Positions 9,706-22,071 are shown, counted from the first letter of the stretch. The stretch: DNA of 64,000 nt from Ampelocalamus luodianensis (GCA_036346255.1 CM070634.1:82091020-82155019), one strand, 5' to 3'. Notes: generated by a model from the sequence alone, not told the origin. A program made the numbers and translations.

Positions 9706-12700
9706 TGTCGAACCCGGAACGAAGGATCCGAATTCTCTGCGTTTATACACTAGTCCAGATTTCCGGTGTACACGATCAACAAAAGTGATAGCAAACTCAT
9801 ATCACGCTCTTTATTAATAATATCTCAGAGTTTTATTACAACTGGGCCTGAGGCCAAATGAAAAAGAAATAACACAGCGGAAAAGTAGTAGTAGGCCACA
9901 CGACTTGCCACAGGCAATCGTCTGGGGACGTAGCCTATTCGTAAAGATCCTCACCGTCCTGATAGAGGTCTTCTCCTGAATAAAGATTATTCAGCAAGAG
10001 TAAGCACAACTTCCGTGCTTGCAAGTTACACCTAATATTGACGATTAATGCATGCATAGGGTAAACAAAGGATAATGGCAGGGTTGTTTTGCATAAACAG
10101 CATTTTCAGATTAAATACCATTAATAATTTTCTAAGGCCAGTTTTTAGTATTATAACTGAAATCAGTGATTGAGATGACAATGAATAGTGGATAACCTCC
10201 ATTAAATGAATAGTGAAGGATACCCTCCTAACACTTGGCTAACCGCCCCATTTTACCATAGAATTATCCCTCCTAAAATCATCTGTGGAAATCATTTTAT
10301 AAACCAAAAACAAGTCTAACTTAGAGTGGCTTTGCTAGCATGTCCATGACCGCGGACGCGGCTATTCTAATAGTTTCTACTCGCGAGTTTGTGCAACTTT
10401 ACCCACACGAGATAATATGCTTTTAATGTCGGCCAAAGCACGCTCCAAGGCGTGTGACTAAGCAATTATCATGAGGCGTTACAAGCAGCATCTTAATGTA
10501 TTTATGCCCGCTAAGGTCTCGCTACCATTGGACTAACCATCCTCGGAAGCCCCTCTTGCGCGGTGGGACTAATGTCTAACCAACACCCACACATACAACA
10601 TAGCATAAATATCACTAAGACACCACAGTTATTTAGCCAAATCGTCCCATTCGGACATGTGGTGGTACGGTAGGCGTAGCAAAATACGCTCAAAGACCGG
10701 TCTTTAATTGACTTGGCGACTTTCCATTTAAATAAACCCATGGGCGTAATCCTAACAGATTAGGCCTGCATGAATCTGCACCTACCATACATCCATCTCG
10801 CCCAAATCCAAACCCATTTTATTTTATTTAGAGTGAAAAACTCTTAATAAACCTTTCGTGGTAAAACAATACCACCGAAACAAATTTAAAATCAAATTGT
10901 AAAGGATTTGGCTAAACCTTCCCAAATAAATGTGATCTAAGCATGGCTAAGCATATGACAAATTTTAGTAGTACTTTGCCTAAGGGTGTCATGGTATTCA
11001 TATTCAATAATCAAATTGGCCATACAATGGAGATTGGAATAACTATATACAAACAGGACATTTAAACAATTATATAAACATATGCATGCAATAGTAATTT
11101 AAAACAGGAATTAAATAATTTAAAATACTGGGAACAATATGATCAATAGTGTAACTTGCCTTCGTTGAAGTCTTGAAATTCTAAATCGTCGGAAGGATCT
11201 AACTCTCCGGAGTCGTCGAGGTCTATACGTGAAATTACGACAAATTAACTCTAAATTCAAATAAATTCAAAAACTCAGCTCAAACTAACTCCAAATTGAA
11301 ATATTTTGCTTTAGTTAGCTAGATTATGATTTTAGACAAATTTTGCAACTTGAACCACCCAATTTGGAGTTCAGATGCAAAAGATATGAATTTTAGAAGT
11401 TTAATACAAAATCTGAATTTAATTGAATTCTCGAATTATTTTTCTAAAGGAAATTCTAATTATTGCGCAATCTCGACGCCAATGATGAATTTCCGAAATT
11501 TAAAAGAATTGTAAGATTTATTGACAAGCGGACCCACATGTCATAGACTCGGCTCACGGTGGTGATTCCACCGAGCCATGTCGCGGCGGCGGTGGACTCG
11601 CCACGCGGCGCCGACCAAGCATGACACGCGGCGCCACGCGTGATCTCGCGCCGGGTGGCGCCGACTGGCGACGACGTGGCCCGCCACGTGTGCCCGACGG
11701 AAGAAGGTGGCTCGGTGGCGAGCTCGCCGGCGCTACGCGCCACGGCGAGGAATGAAGGTGCGCAAAATGTAGAGGGGGTCCGTGCGAACTCGTGGGTTAC
11801 CAGAACGACGACGGAGCGTGGCCGGAAGGTCGTCGGCGGCGTGCGGTCGTCGATGAAGAAGACGATCCCGATGTCCTCTGGCGAAGTGGATGACGGCAGC
11901 CGCGCAGGCGAGGTGATGGCGGTGGTGCCGGCGCGAGGACAAAGGAGCTCGAGCGGCGCGGAAGCGGAGAAGGACCGTGGTGCCGCGGCGAAGATCTTCG
12001 AAATCGGGCGCTGGCGCGACGGTGGCGAGCTATGGTTGGCGGCGTGTTGTGAAGGATGCGGCGGTCCCGACGCACCTATTTATAGAAGCGCGGCGTGGCG
12101 AGCTGCCGTGGAGCTCGAAGGTCGGTGAGTCGCGGAGGAGATTCGGGATTCGCGCGAAAGAAAGGAAAGAAAAGGCCGTGTCGGGGGTGGCGTGAATCAA
12201 GGTTTTAAATGCGCGCCACGATCACGGAGCTGCGGCCGGATTCGTGTAGATATGGAAGGTTTCCGAAACGCGGTAATGGCGGCGCTGCGCGAAAAGGAAA
12301 GAGGGAAGGAGGAAGAAGGAAAGGAAGAAGACGATGGGGGTACGCCCGATTTTGATCGGACGGCGGAGATAGATCAAGCGAATCGGTAAGTGGCGATCGG
12401 GCGTAGCCGTTGGATTTAGATCTAACGGTCACCGGTGGTTGGGATGTTGGAGTCGTCCGAATGTTTCATTGAGTTCTGGCCGTTGGATTTTGTTGGACCG
12501 AAAAGGCGACTAGAGGGGGGGTGAATAGGAGCACGATCCCTTTTTCTCCCTAATTGAATTCAATATGAATCTCACTCCAATAGCTATGAAAGCTATGAAG
12601 ATCAATCAATCATGCACAGCGGAAGACTTGTATTGAATCCAATTAAAACCCCGAAGCAAAATCTTCAAAAACATAAAAACTCAAAACCTAAATGAGTTGA

Positions 12701-14978
12701 GCGGTCTGACCTCCAACTAGAAATCGGTCTGACATTTGGAAATCGTCTGACCTCTCAATACATGGCGGTCAGACTTCCAGGCCAATGAATAGTGAAATCA
12801 CCAAAAACCAAAACGCAAATTGATCTAACTTTTGATTCGTGCGTCCAAACTTCGTGAAACTTGACACACACCTTCCTAAGGATGTCGGGAACCTATTCCA
12901 AGCAACGATCGTGAAGATCCTTGCCAAAGTTCGACCTTTTCCGTTTGAGTGAAGGTGGGTCAAAAACGAGTCAAGAACGAAATATGATCTAGAAACTTGC
13001 TCGTGGGTGATTGATGACCAAGATGACCCTAGATGGGTTCCCACATGTTGCAGCAAGTTAGATCATAGCAAGAAACCAACCAAAACTCATGGATCAAAGA
13101 AAGACTCAAAATCATCAAATAGAGAGAAAGAAGGCAAATGAACTCATCTTTGAGAGAACTTTCTTTGGATTGATTTGATATGGTATTGGTTATAGCCACT
13201 CCATCAATGGAGAACAAAGACTCAATACAAGAGCACGAAATCAAATCCAACTCTCTAGAACCCTAACCTCCAACTATCAACTCCCTAAGCACACAAGCAA
13301 AAACTAGGGTTTACAAGTAATGAAAGAGTTGAGGGTGCAGCCACCTCCTCCTCTATTTATAGTGGAGGCCTAGACCTTCTAGAAGAGTTTCCATAATGGG
13401 CTCCGTTAAGGCCCAAAACAAGCGGGTCACACACGCACGCATTTTAAAGCGCCGTCTTCATCTCCTCTTGACCTAATCCGCTTCTCCACGCACCGTCTTG
13501 CGCGCGGGTTAGCAAAGGTCACCAATGCGGTATTTGGTAAGATTACCAAATACCCTTCTCGGTCCTTCTCCAAGACCGAGTCCAGATTGCGGCACTCGCT
13601 GTTCGCCACGTGTAGGTTGATCCAACGGCTCTCATCATGTCGGCAAGTCTCTCCCATCCGGCTCCCACCGAAACCACCATGGCACTTGCACCCCGCCGCT
13701 GATCCAACCCAACGCACCGAATCGCCTGTTCGGTCACCTTTGTCCATCTTGCACCATACTTGAGTCCAATGACTTCACCCGCATCGTCGATCGTTCGAAC
13801 CTCGGCTCTCAAGCCTAGTCCCGATCATCCTCGCCGTTGACCGTCGTTGACCACCAAGCAACTCGCACAACAATAGACAAGCAAATCGAAGCCGGAACAA
13901 GTTCTTCACAACTTGACCCACGTTAGTCAAAACATGCATCATGCAACACATATGCAATGAAACCCATGAGATTGACCTAACAAGCAACCATCGCGCCACA
14001 CGGGCGACGAGTTAAGTGAAAACCGGTCGATCGCCACCCTTGGCGGTCGGCCGCCATCGCCGATCCGATCGCCATGTAAGGCGGGCTCGACCGCCACCAG
14101 GACTTAGCCAAAATTTCAACTCAAATCCGCAACCTCTCCGGAAATTTCAAACGAATAGAACTTTTGTCCGAGACTCCAAAATTATGGGATCAAGAGTAGT
14201 AGAACCTTCTCTCTTGCCTACACCTCTATTTTTGGCCCACTCCAAAATCAAACTTCACTTAATGACCGGTCCGACCGCTCCAGGCTTCTGGCCGATCGCC
14301 ACACTTTCCGGTCCGACCGCCTCCTGGGCCGGTCAGACCGCTAGCTGCTCACCAGCAAAACAGCCCAAGACAGGACCGGTCTGACCGCCACCATGGCCGG
14401 TCAGACCGCCTGAGACCTGACAGAAACTGAACTTTGCCGAAAACTCGTGTTTTCGCAAACCTTCAACGTCATTGCCAATTGTCACATCATCCTAAGATCA
14501 TGAGCATATCCCCATGATATCCACAGATTTTAATCCAACGGCTGAGATGCGTCGGTGCGGCGCAAGAGAGAGAGAGAAGGAAGAGCTGACAGGTGGGACC
14601 CAATGTCAGCGAGAGGGAGGAGGCGGCGCGGCGGAGCGGGCTGCGCGCGCGCGGGGATGGGCTGGGCCGAGAGAGGTTTCGGCCCAAACACTGTTTGAGG
14701 ATTTTCTTTTGATTTCTGATTTTATTAATTGCTGATAATTCATTTAGGCTTTAGAATATAGTAAATTAAGTCCAAAAATTCTGAGAAAATTCACATAAAT
14801 TCTCTGGAGCATTTAAGACTTAAATAAAATATTCCCAGCTATTATCTGGTAATAGATTTTGCACATAAATTTGTTTAGCTTTAATTTGGTTAAGGAAAAG
14901 CTTTTGAAAATTCCACAAAAAACCAATAAAATAATTAAACTTTATTTTCAACTGGAAATTAAAATTTGGGTTGTTACA
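9706..14978 (-). repeat. 5' LTR of the gypsy element (about 3.2 kb plus a nested insertion)
   Basis: LTR sequence is 9706-12490 and 14531-14978, split by a solo LTR at 12491-14525 and its TSD. The section 10052-12133 has no counterpart in the left LTR. It includes a GC-rich block (11540-12130) with overlapping open frames on both strands that I regard as non-coding LTR sequence. The LTR ends with the inverse of TGTAACA at 14978, next to the TSD CTCGG. Confidence 0.88.
12486..14530. mobile_element. Solo LTR nested in the gypsy 5' LTR
   Basis: Sequence 12491-14525 (2035 bp) begins TGTTGGACC, ends CCACA, and is flanked by GATTT at 12486-12490 and 14526-14530. The left gypsy LTR shows the uninterrupted target. 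It carries the motif gactagaggggg...gaatagg near its left end, also present at the left end of the LTR at 60613. It contains many copies of ggtctgaccg/cggtcagacc. Long LTRs of this sort are typical of SIRE/Maximus-type Ty1/copia elements (inference). No coding region, so recombination has removed the body. Confidence 0.85.
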
Positions 14979-15200
14979 CTCGGGACGGCCGGATCTGGCG
15001 ACGGCGTGGTGTGGAGCTCAGGCTGAAGCTGGGGAAGAGAGAGAGAGAGAGATGGATGCTCAGCACGGAGCTTGAGCACGGATTCGGCGGCGGGTGGCGT
15101 AGGTCGACGTCGTAGCGACGACAGTAGTTGGGGCCAGAACCGAAGAAGAGGGTGCATCAGTGGCGGACGATATCAGGCGGCTCTCGTAGCCATGTGAGTT
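14979..15200. other. GC-rich flank downstream of the gypsy element
   Basis: Continuation of the 2862-3153 target, containing a short (GA)n run at about 15036-15052. Possible leader of a lost gene; no convincing reading frame. Confidence 0.4.
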
Positions 15201-15204
15201 GGCC

Positions 15205-15440
15205 GAAACTCGTTGAAAATTTCTTGAAACTTTGATTGAAACCCGTTGAAACCTATTGAAACTTTTGTTTTGAAACTTGTGAAACCGGTTAAAACTTCTC
15301 GAAACCCTCTAACTGAAATTTGTTGAAACTTGTGTTCTAAAATCTGAAACTCGCTGAAATTTGGTTTGAAACTTTTCTTGAAATCATCTAAAAACACACG
15401 AAACTCGCTGAAACATGAAACTTGTAAAATGTTCTCATGA
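15205..15440. repeat. Degenerate GAAACTYGTT tandem repeat
   Basis: About twenty imperfect copies of a 10-14 bp unit centred on gttgaaact / tgaaactcg. Units vary in length and sequence, so it is an old expansion. No coding role is apparent. Confidence 0.6.
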
Positions 15441-15519
15441 AACTTGGTGCTATACCGTTGCAACGTTGTATGGTTCCCTAAACGCTTCTTTTTTTTTCTT
15501 AAAAAAATACTGCGGCCGC

Positions 15520-15719
15520 ACTGATGGTGATGGTGTGATCATTCTAGCAGTAGTGTTGAGCACTTGAGCTAACTCGTGAGCCACCCTATCCTCTCTCTCG
15601 TAGGTAGTCTTCTTCCCAATTCTCGCGTCACGAATTTCACTCTTGAAACTCATTGATGTCTTGCACCAGAGCTGACAAGTACATCTACCAGGACCGTTGA
15701 GCCCTAACTCGCGTGCCAA
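15520..15719 (-). pseudogene. Possible RNase H-like (RVT_3-type) domain tail
   Basis: The 89-codon minus frame contains EIRDARIGKK and EDRVAHELAQ. The latter resembles the conserved R-x-N-x-VAH-x-LA tail of the RNase H-like domains common in plant non-LTR retroelement relics. Upstream catalytic residues are absent. A short fragment only; a chance match cannot be excluded. Confidence 0.4.
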
Positions 15720-16661
15720 TCGAAGGTTTCAGCTTAGCACAGCTGTTGCATCTGCCATTCTGCTTCTGTAGTGGCGCGGTGGCGCCTCACATCTGCTGCT
15801 GATAATGGAGGTCAGGCCCCCGGCGCGGCGGCGCCACATACACACGGTCCGCAAGCAGCCAAGGCCAAGCTGCATGTAGGGCCGCTGCCATTAGGGGATC
15901 GATCTTGGTGGCCTCGCTTGATCTCACTCGGCTCCATCATTGCCACGCTCCGTGCCGCCACACTGAATACTGCCTACCTGTATTTGACTGGGGCTTGCGT
16001 TGGTGAACCCCTCTTCAGTTGTGAGTTATGAAATGTTTTTTTTTTTCTGTTTGCAGTGTGCAGTGTTTGCAGTTAGTACTTGGGTTGTTAGGATCAGTGA
16101 GGCTGCCATTAGATGCCTCATGTGGCAAACAAAAGGGCACAACGACTGTCCATTCAGAGGTCAGAAGTGACAATGTAGTTAATAATTGCGGTTCGGTGCA
16201 GAGGACCAGTAGTACGATCCAGCCAAATCTGAGCGAGCATTCAGCCGTTGCTTGCTTGTGCACAGTCCTTATCGATCCACAGCTTCTTTCTTTGTGTACA
16301 ATTGAACTGCACCTCGGTAATTATAATACCCAAGTGGCTAGCTTGTCTGGTGTTCTGCATGTGGCGATGGAAGCGAAGAACAGTTCGTTTCAGAAGTGGC
16401 GATCTGTACATTCTGATAGATGTTTTCACTCAAGAGAATGTGATTATTTTACACTGTAATTTCTAGCTATGTACTGTAAGTATCATAGCATGGACTCTGT
16501 GGTTTATGACCTGTTTATCAAGTTACAATTATAATCGCCGACCTCTGTAAAGAAATGAATTACTAAAAGGTTAAAAAAAAACTACAAGCTGTGGATTACA
16601 GGGTGAAGATGCTTTATGAAGATAAAAAGAACAGAAGAAAAATATATATATATATGTACTC
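15720..16661. other. Non-coding stretch, no gene recognised
   Basis: GC-rich at left (15760-15990), then AT-rich. Plus-strand frames of 86 and 143 codons exist (15771-16031, 16028-16459) but resemble no family I know and lack clear codon structure. A TA repeat lies at about 16641-16655. The 3' UTR of the following minus-strand gene probably ends in the right part. Confidence 0.4.
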
Positions 16662-19600
16662 TCAACAGGGAAACAACAAAAATGAAGGCTCCCTGTGGAT
16701 CTTCCTATCTACCAGTATGATCTTATCCAGCTTTGCCCTGCACCACTGCAGCTGATCACTGGTGATCCTCGGCATCCTCAGCACCCGCCCCACGAGACGC
16801 ATGTCAACCTGCGAGAAGAAGAGGTTCTGGTTCGATCTGTCCTCCTTGGGCTTCTTGAACTTCTTTACGATGCAGTTCCCGGTCCTCAGGAGATCCTTTA
16901 ACCTCTTCTCTTTCTGCACATATTTCAGAATCGAGTGTCATGCAACTAGCACAACAACTACCACTGCAGCAAATAAACTCTTTTGCCGGTACTGTGTAAA
17001 CTTACCTTCTGTAACGTGGCATGGATGTGCATCATAAGATCATGGTCTGAAGGGTCCTGGAGCTCGACGTGAGTGCTCGACAAGCCCTTTAGGACCGACA
17101 TCGTCTCGACTTTGTCAGCCTTGATGAACTCCCAAAAAATGCGCATCGACTCCTCCGTGATGTCCTCCAGCTCCTCGCTCGTTATGACATAGTTACCCTT
17201 GCGCTGATCCTCCATCCTATCCTTCAGGCTGTCCTCTGCAATCCAAAATTCACATTGAAACCAATCAGTTCAGGCAGAATTCAGTATTAAGATGGACTAA
17301 TTAATTGTTCAGTTCTGAATTCTGATACTAACCTTTGATTACAGGTACTTGCAAGAGATTGCGAAGCACGCATCGGTTATTGATGTAGTTTGGCAGCCTA
17401 GGGCCCTTGAAGGACTCATCCTCTACGAACCTCTGAACCACCACCTGGAACTGTTGGAACTCTCCGGCCACCTGGTTGTACTGATGGCTGTGGTAAGGGT
17501 CGGATTCGGGTAGGTCACTGGCTTGCTCGTACTGCCACCGGAGGAACTCCCATGAAAGGCACATCTGGCCGACGTAAACCGTCTCCAAGTCATACCGGAG
17601 CTCCTTGAGAAACCGCTCCGACGGGTCCTCTGGAGATCTCCGGCGAGATGACCGGAAATTGTGCGTCAGGATGGATGTTACCGTCGGCGACAAGGTCTTC
17701 AGAGAGCTCGTGGATTGGTGAGGCCCTCTAAGCTGGAGAAAATCTGCAGTCAAATTCAGTATAGCACAATATTAGTACGTAAATGTTTTTCAAAAAAAAA
17801 AAAATTAGTACGTAAAGAAGCTCCAAACAAGCAAAAAAAAAAAAAAATGCACTTAATCCAATTCCTGGAGCATGCTTAGTTCTTTTAGAGGGTGCTGCAG
17901 GAGAACTGCGCCGTGACCGTGAGTGTATTAGGATTGGGGTCTAAATGTACAGTTACAACTACAACATGCCTGGACTGAAAACTCAGCATGCTGAGTTGAA
18001 AAAAAATTGCTAGGTAAAGCAAGACAAAGCTGCATCAGTCCTTGACTAGCTTTAAAAAGCTAGATGCAATGCTTGATTGTTACAAAAGTTGCAGGCAATG
18101 TGAATAGCATTTCATTAGTTCTATAACTGTCCAAAAAATGCAGCTCTTGATTCTTCCCTGAGTTGAACAGCTAGTTCAAGATTTTTTTTTCAGATTAAAT
18201 GCTGATTCAAGAATAGCTGTGCAGTGTTACTTAAGTGCTGAAAAAATACTGGAATCAGAGATGAGTCAAGGTAACCAGGCAATAGTGAAATTAGGCATAC
18301 CTATTGCATACATCTTCTGGTAGCACAGTATATCAAACTTCCTCATCCTCTCCCTGTAACTCTTGTAGAACTTGTTCAGCTCGTCCATCGGATCCTCACG
18401 CAGGAACTTGGCGTCTATCCTCCATGGCTTGAGGTCCTCCATTGGTGCCTTTGGTGTCTCCGACTCCTCGAGGATCGTCGGCAGACCGATCGACCGCACC
18501 TTCTTCAGCTCCAGCTTGAGCTGCTCTATCAGGTCCTGGTGCTCCCACAGTGACTCCAACTCGTCCTCCTCCTCTTCTGTCAAATCCTTCCACTTGTTTT
18601 CCTGATCCTCCACCTCCTCGTCCAACACCTTCGCCTTCCCGGCAACTGAAAAGTGGACATGCCGAGGGGCATTGTCTGAATGATCATTTGCAATAGCATG
18701 TTCTTCTTCTGTAGGCTCTGAAATGTTCTTGCCGTCAGTAATTACTCCATATGGATGGTCATTTGTAATGAATTCTTGCTCTGAAGGCTCTGGGATGCTG
18801 TTATGGTCTGAAACTATTGCATATGACAGATCATTTGTACTGACAGTCGCTTTCCTATCATCAGACGTAAGTTCATCTGAGTGATCATTCGTGCCGACAA
18901 TTTTTTTCTCTGATGGCTCAAGGCTTCTCTTATCATCACAAGCCACTTCATCTGGTTGATCAATTTTACTCGCATTTTGTTTCCAAACATCGTATATAAG
19001 TTCATGACACTGACCATTTGAACTGACAAATTCTCTCTTCGAATGCTCTGGGCTTCTCTTGTCGTCAGAAACCGCTGCGTCTGATTGATCATTTGTACTG
19101 GCCAATTCTTCCCTATCAACAGAAACAGGCTCAAATGAATGATCATTCGTACCGACAATTTCCCCCTCTGATGGATCCGGGCTCCTCTTAGCATCAGGAA
19201 CAGCAACTTGATGAGACGAAACAGTCAATTCTCTCTCAGAGGCTGCCTCTGGACACCTCTTAGTATCAGAAGCAGCTTCATCTGAATGATCGTTTATAGT
19301 GATGGTTTCCTTCTCTGAATACTCCAAGCTGTTCTCAGCAGGAGAATCAGTGCCATACACCGGTGCTACTGCCATCTTCTTGCCACCCGAGGAGCGCTCG
19401 TCGTCGTCGCTCATGTCGATGATGCTCTCCTCCTCCTCCATGTTCCTCACCTCAGCTTCTTCGGCTTCTCTGGTTCCCTTCTCCTCGTCCTCTTTGTACT
19501 CCTCATCCGGCGAAGGGCTCCGAGACCACATGTCCTCGGGGTACTTGACAGGGCCGTCGCGGATGCTGTCCGGTGAGGCCTGGCCGACCGAGCCCGGTGA

Positions 19601-20939
19601 CACCGTGGTCGCCGAGTCCTGGAAAGACCGCTCCAGCTTGGTCGCTTCCTCAAGTGCTTGTATGGCCTTAAGCACCTTCACCTTGTAGCTCCTGAGGCTG
19701 CCGGCGTCGTGCGCGGCCGCCGGGTAGTCCTTCTCCGAGAGGAACCAGTCGCTGTCGGAGTCGACGACAAGCTCCTTTACCGAGTACCCGTCGCTGGCGC
19801 TCGACTCCGAGTCGGAGTCGCCGAAGCCGGAGAACTCCGACGCGAAGCTCTTCCTCCCGCTCACGGCGCTGCCCTTGGACGCGTTGGATGGGGAGCTCGC
19901 CGGCTTCCGCCTCTGCGACGGCGCCCTCTTCCCCGACGACGCCAAGCTCTCGCGCACGCCGGGATCGTTCGCCGGCCGGAAGTCGTTCGCCGTGAGGAAG
20001 CCGCCGCGGCGGGAGACCACGTCGACCACTCTTCGCTCCTCATGCTGCACCGGCGGCGGCGGCACGAAGGACTCCTGGACGCGCACCGTCATGGCCTCCG
20101 GCTCCTGGAGGAAACCCCGGAAGTCTCGCTCCGTCAGGAACCGGTAGTTGTGCGTGGTCGAGACGATCTTTGGCGATGCCTCCACGACATCTCTGCTCTG
20201 TTCTTCTTCTTCTTCCTCCACTAGTACTACCTTTGTTTCCTCTGTTTCGTCCTCGCGTTCTTGCTTGGCCATCGATTCCAATGGAAGTGCTGATTCTTTC
20301 TCTTCCTCTTGTTCTAGTCCCCGTTCTTCCTTTTCTTGGACTGGTATTTCTCTCAAAACCACCGCCGTCTCTCGCGGGATTTCATGTATCTGATGCTGAA
20401 ACCTGAAGCTGAGGCTCGACGGCGCCGGCGGCAACTCGGCCGGCGGCACCGGCTCGGGCGCCCTGCCGTCGACAACACGGTCGTACGTGGCCATGCCCTC
20501 CACGAAATCCTCCTCGCTCGCATGCATGAAACTGAAACTGCGCATCATCTCGAGAATTCTGTCATCGTTCCTGTCCGCCGCCTCCTCCCTCTCCTCACCG
20601 GCGAAGCCAGCGCGGCGCGCCTTCTTCTCCGCCTCTTTATCCTCGCTTCTGCCGAGAAAAAAAAACACCACAAAAAGACAAAACCATCAATCCACCGCGT
20701 CCCAAAACCATCTATCAGAATTCAAAACCCACGGCAATTTTCTTTCCTTGCCGCTGTTCTTACCTCGATGAGGAGGACGGGGAGATGTACCCGGACGCGA
20801 GGTGGATGGCGGCGACGAGCGCGACGGTGAGGAACCAGAAGAAGAGGGGCGACGAGGAGTATCGTACCACGGAGTGCACAAACCCGCCGGAGCAGCCATC
20901 AGTGGCGGCGGCGGCGCGGGCACCCTCCATGACATCCAT
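16662..20939 (-). CDS. DUF1666-family protein, five exons, 1138 aa
   Basis: Exons in order are 20764-20939, 18301-20648, 17333-17743, 17006-17235 and 16662-16913. All four introns are GT-AG and phases match, giving 3417 nt. Residues 29-50 form a hydrophobic, likely membrane-spanning segment (PLFFWFLTVALVAAIHLAS). Residues about 60-500 are acidic and low-complexity. Residues about 500-720 are a degenerate 25-residue repeat around TNDHSD and SDDKRSPEPSE. The C-terminal 400 residues (from EDLTEEEEDELESLWEHQDL, through YVGQMCLSWEFLRWQYEQA, to DMRLVGRVLRMPRI) match the plant family annotated DUF1666, sometimes labelled ribosomal protein L34Ae; its molecular role is unknown to me. The start at 20939 is the first of two close methionines; an in-frame ATG at 21014 would add 25 residues. 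No lesion seen. Confidence 0.88.
18660..19325 (-). repeat. Coding minisatellite in the DUF1666 gene
   Basis: About nine degenerate units of roughly 75 bp inside exon 2. Each encodes a variant of TNDxSDxxxSDDKRxPEPSEKE. Frame is kept in every unit, so the expansion is tolerated by the protein. Confidence 0.75.
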
Positions 20940-22071
20940 GGATGACGGACAAGGGACGAAACGCTCGCCGCTGGTTAACTCCCCTTCCAAGCCAACATAG
21001 CACCAGAGCAACAAGAAGGAGGCGCCCCCAGCAACAAAGGGAGAAGGGCAACGGCAGCAGATGGCGGCACGCCTAGCGATCCTCTCCTTTCTACGCCACC
21101 ATGGTCGCCGCGGCCCCGCCCGAGAGGTGAAGAAAACAACGCGCCACCAGCCTATCTATCGAGCAGTGGAGAAGGGAGGAAGAAGAAAGATAGAGGGAGA
21201 CGAGAGCGACTGATTCGGACGTGGCAGCGAGGAGGCTCGGGCTTCAAAAGATAGACCGCGTAGTGGCTACAGGAACGGACAGGTCGCACCTAAACCTGAC
21301 ATGACACTCGTGCGCCGAGCCGAACCACGAAGCAAACGCGCGCGCGCCAAATCTATCGCAAATCAACCGCCGAAAGGCGAGAGCCCCTAGCCGGCGACGG
21401 GTCAGGTTCTTTCCTGCACTTGACGGGCAGATCGGTGTGTTTTATGGCTCGACGACGTCAAAAGCTTCGTGAGATTTCGGCGGGTGGGGAATCCGCTTCG
21501 CGTCCGACCAGGTGTCGCGCGGGGGGTTAGGTTTAAACGTGGAGGCTGACTTGGCCAAATAACACCACCTCTGACCTGACCGGCCGCATCCAAGCCGAGC
21601 CGGTGCCGTCCAACTCCGACACGTACATTTCCTTTCTTTCCTCTTCTTTTTCTGAGACACATTTTCCTTTCCTAACGCTTGATTACTTGCATATTCTTTC
21701 CTTGCGCGACACTTACTTTGCTAGCTTTGCACGGGAGAGAAATCGACGCCATCAATGGCGCTGATGCACTACCAAATACGCACGGGAAAAAGAACCGGGT
21801 TAGATAAGCAAAGCGTATATGGTAGTACACTAGTACTTGCACTTATTCGGCAGCCATTTATTATATTTTGATCTTAATGGAGTCCAGCTCAGGTGCCTGA
21901 TGCAGGATAAATTAGCGTATGGAAGAAACTGATTTGCCTACAGCTTGGTCTTTCCAATGTTAATGGACTATTGCTAAATTAAGGGTGGGATTTTTTTTGG
22001 GGTCTTTAGTATGGCATCGTTGGTTGCCTTTCTAGGAGTATAATGCATTGGCACCTTCCAATATGAACGTT
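20940..22071. other. Upstream region of the DUF1666 gene; intergenic
   Basis: GC-rich 5' leader and promoter on the minus strand to about 21400, then mixed sequence. Overlapping minus frames at 21402-21662 have no recognisable product. No TATA box is convincing. The Harbinger TSD begins at 22072. Confidence 0.5.

Larger units (their letters stand above)
3154..14978 (-). mobile_element. Ty3/gypsy chromovirus-type LTR retrotransposon, decayed
   Basis: The element reads on the minus strand, with its 5' LTR at right (9706-14978) and 3' LTR at left (3154-4294). Both LTRs open TGTAACA and close with ACA, and the 5-bp TSD CTCGG is perfect (3149-3153 and 14979-14983). Coding order is gag, zinc knuckle, protease, reverse transcriptase, RNase H, integrase with a chromodomain-like tail, which is the Ty3/gypsy order. 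The primer-binding site at 9691-9701 reads TGGTATCGAGC, one base short of the initiator-Met tRNA complement. Frames are broken many times, so it is not autonomous as written. Clade placement near Tekay/Del is an inference from the long LTR and chromodomain-like tail. Confidence 0.93.

Noticed and set aside
11640..12128. 162-codon plus-strand frame in a GC-rich block
   Set aside because: Lies inside the gypsy 5' LTR, has competing frames on both strands and an arginine/glycine/alanine-rich translation typical of GC-rich non-coding DNA.
19658..20224. 188-codon plus-strand frame
   Set aside because: Antisense shadow of exon 2 of the DUF1666 gene, with codon bias arising from the real minus-strand frame.
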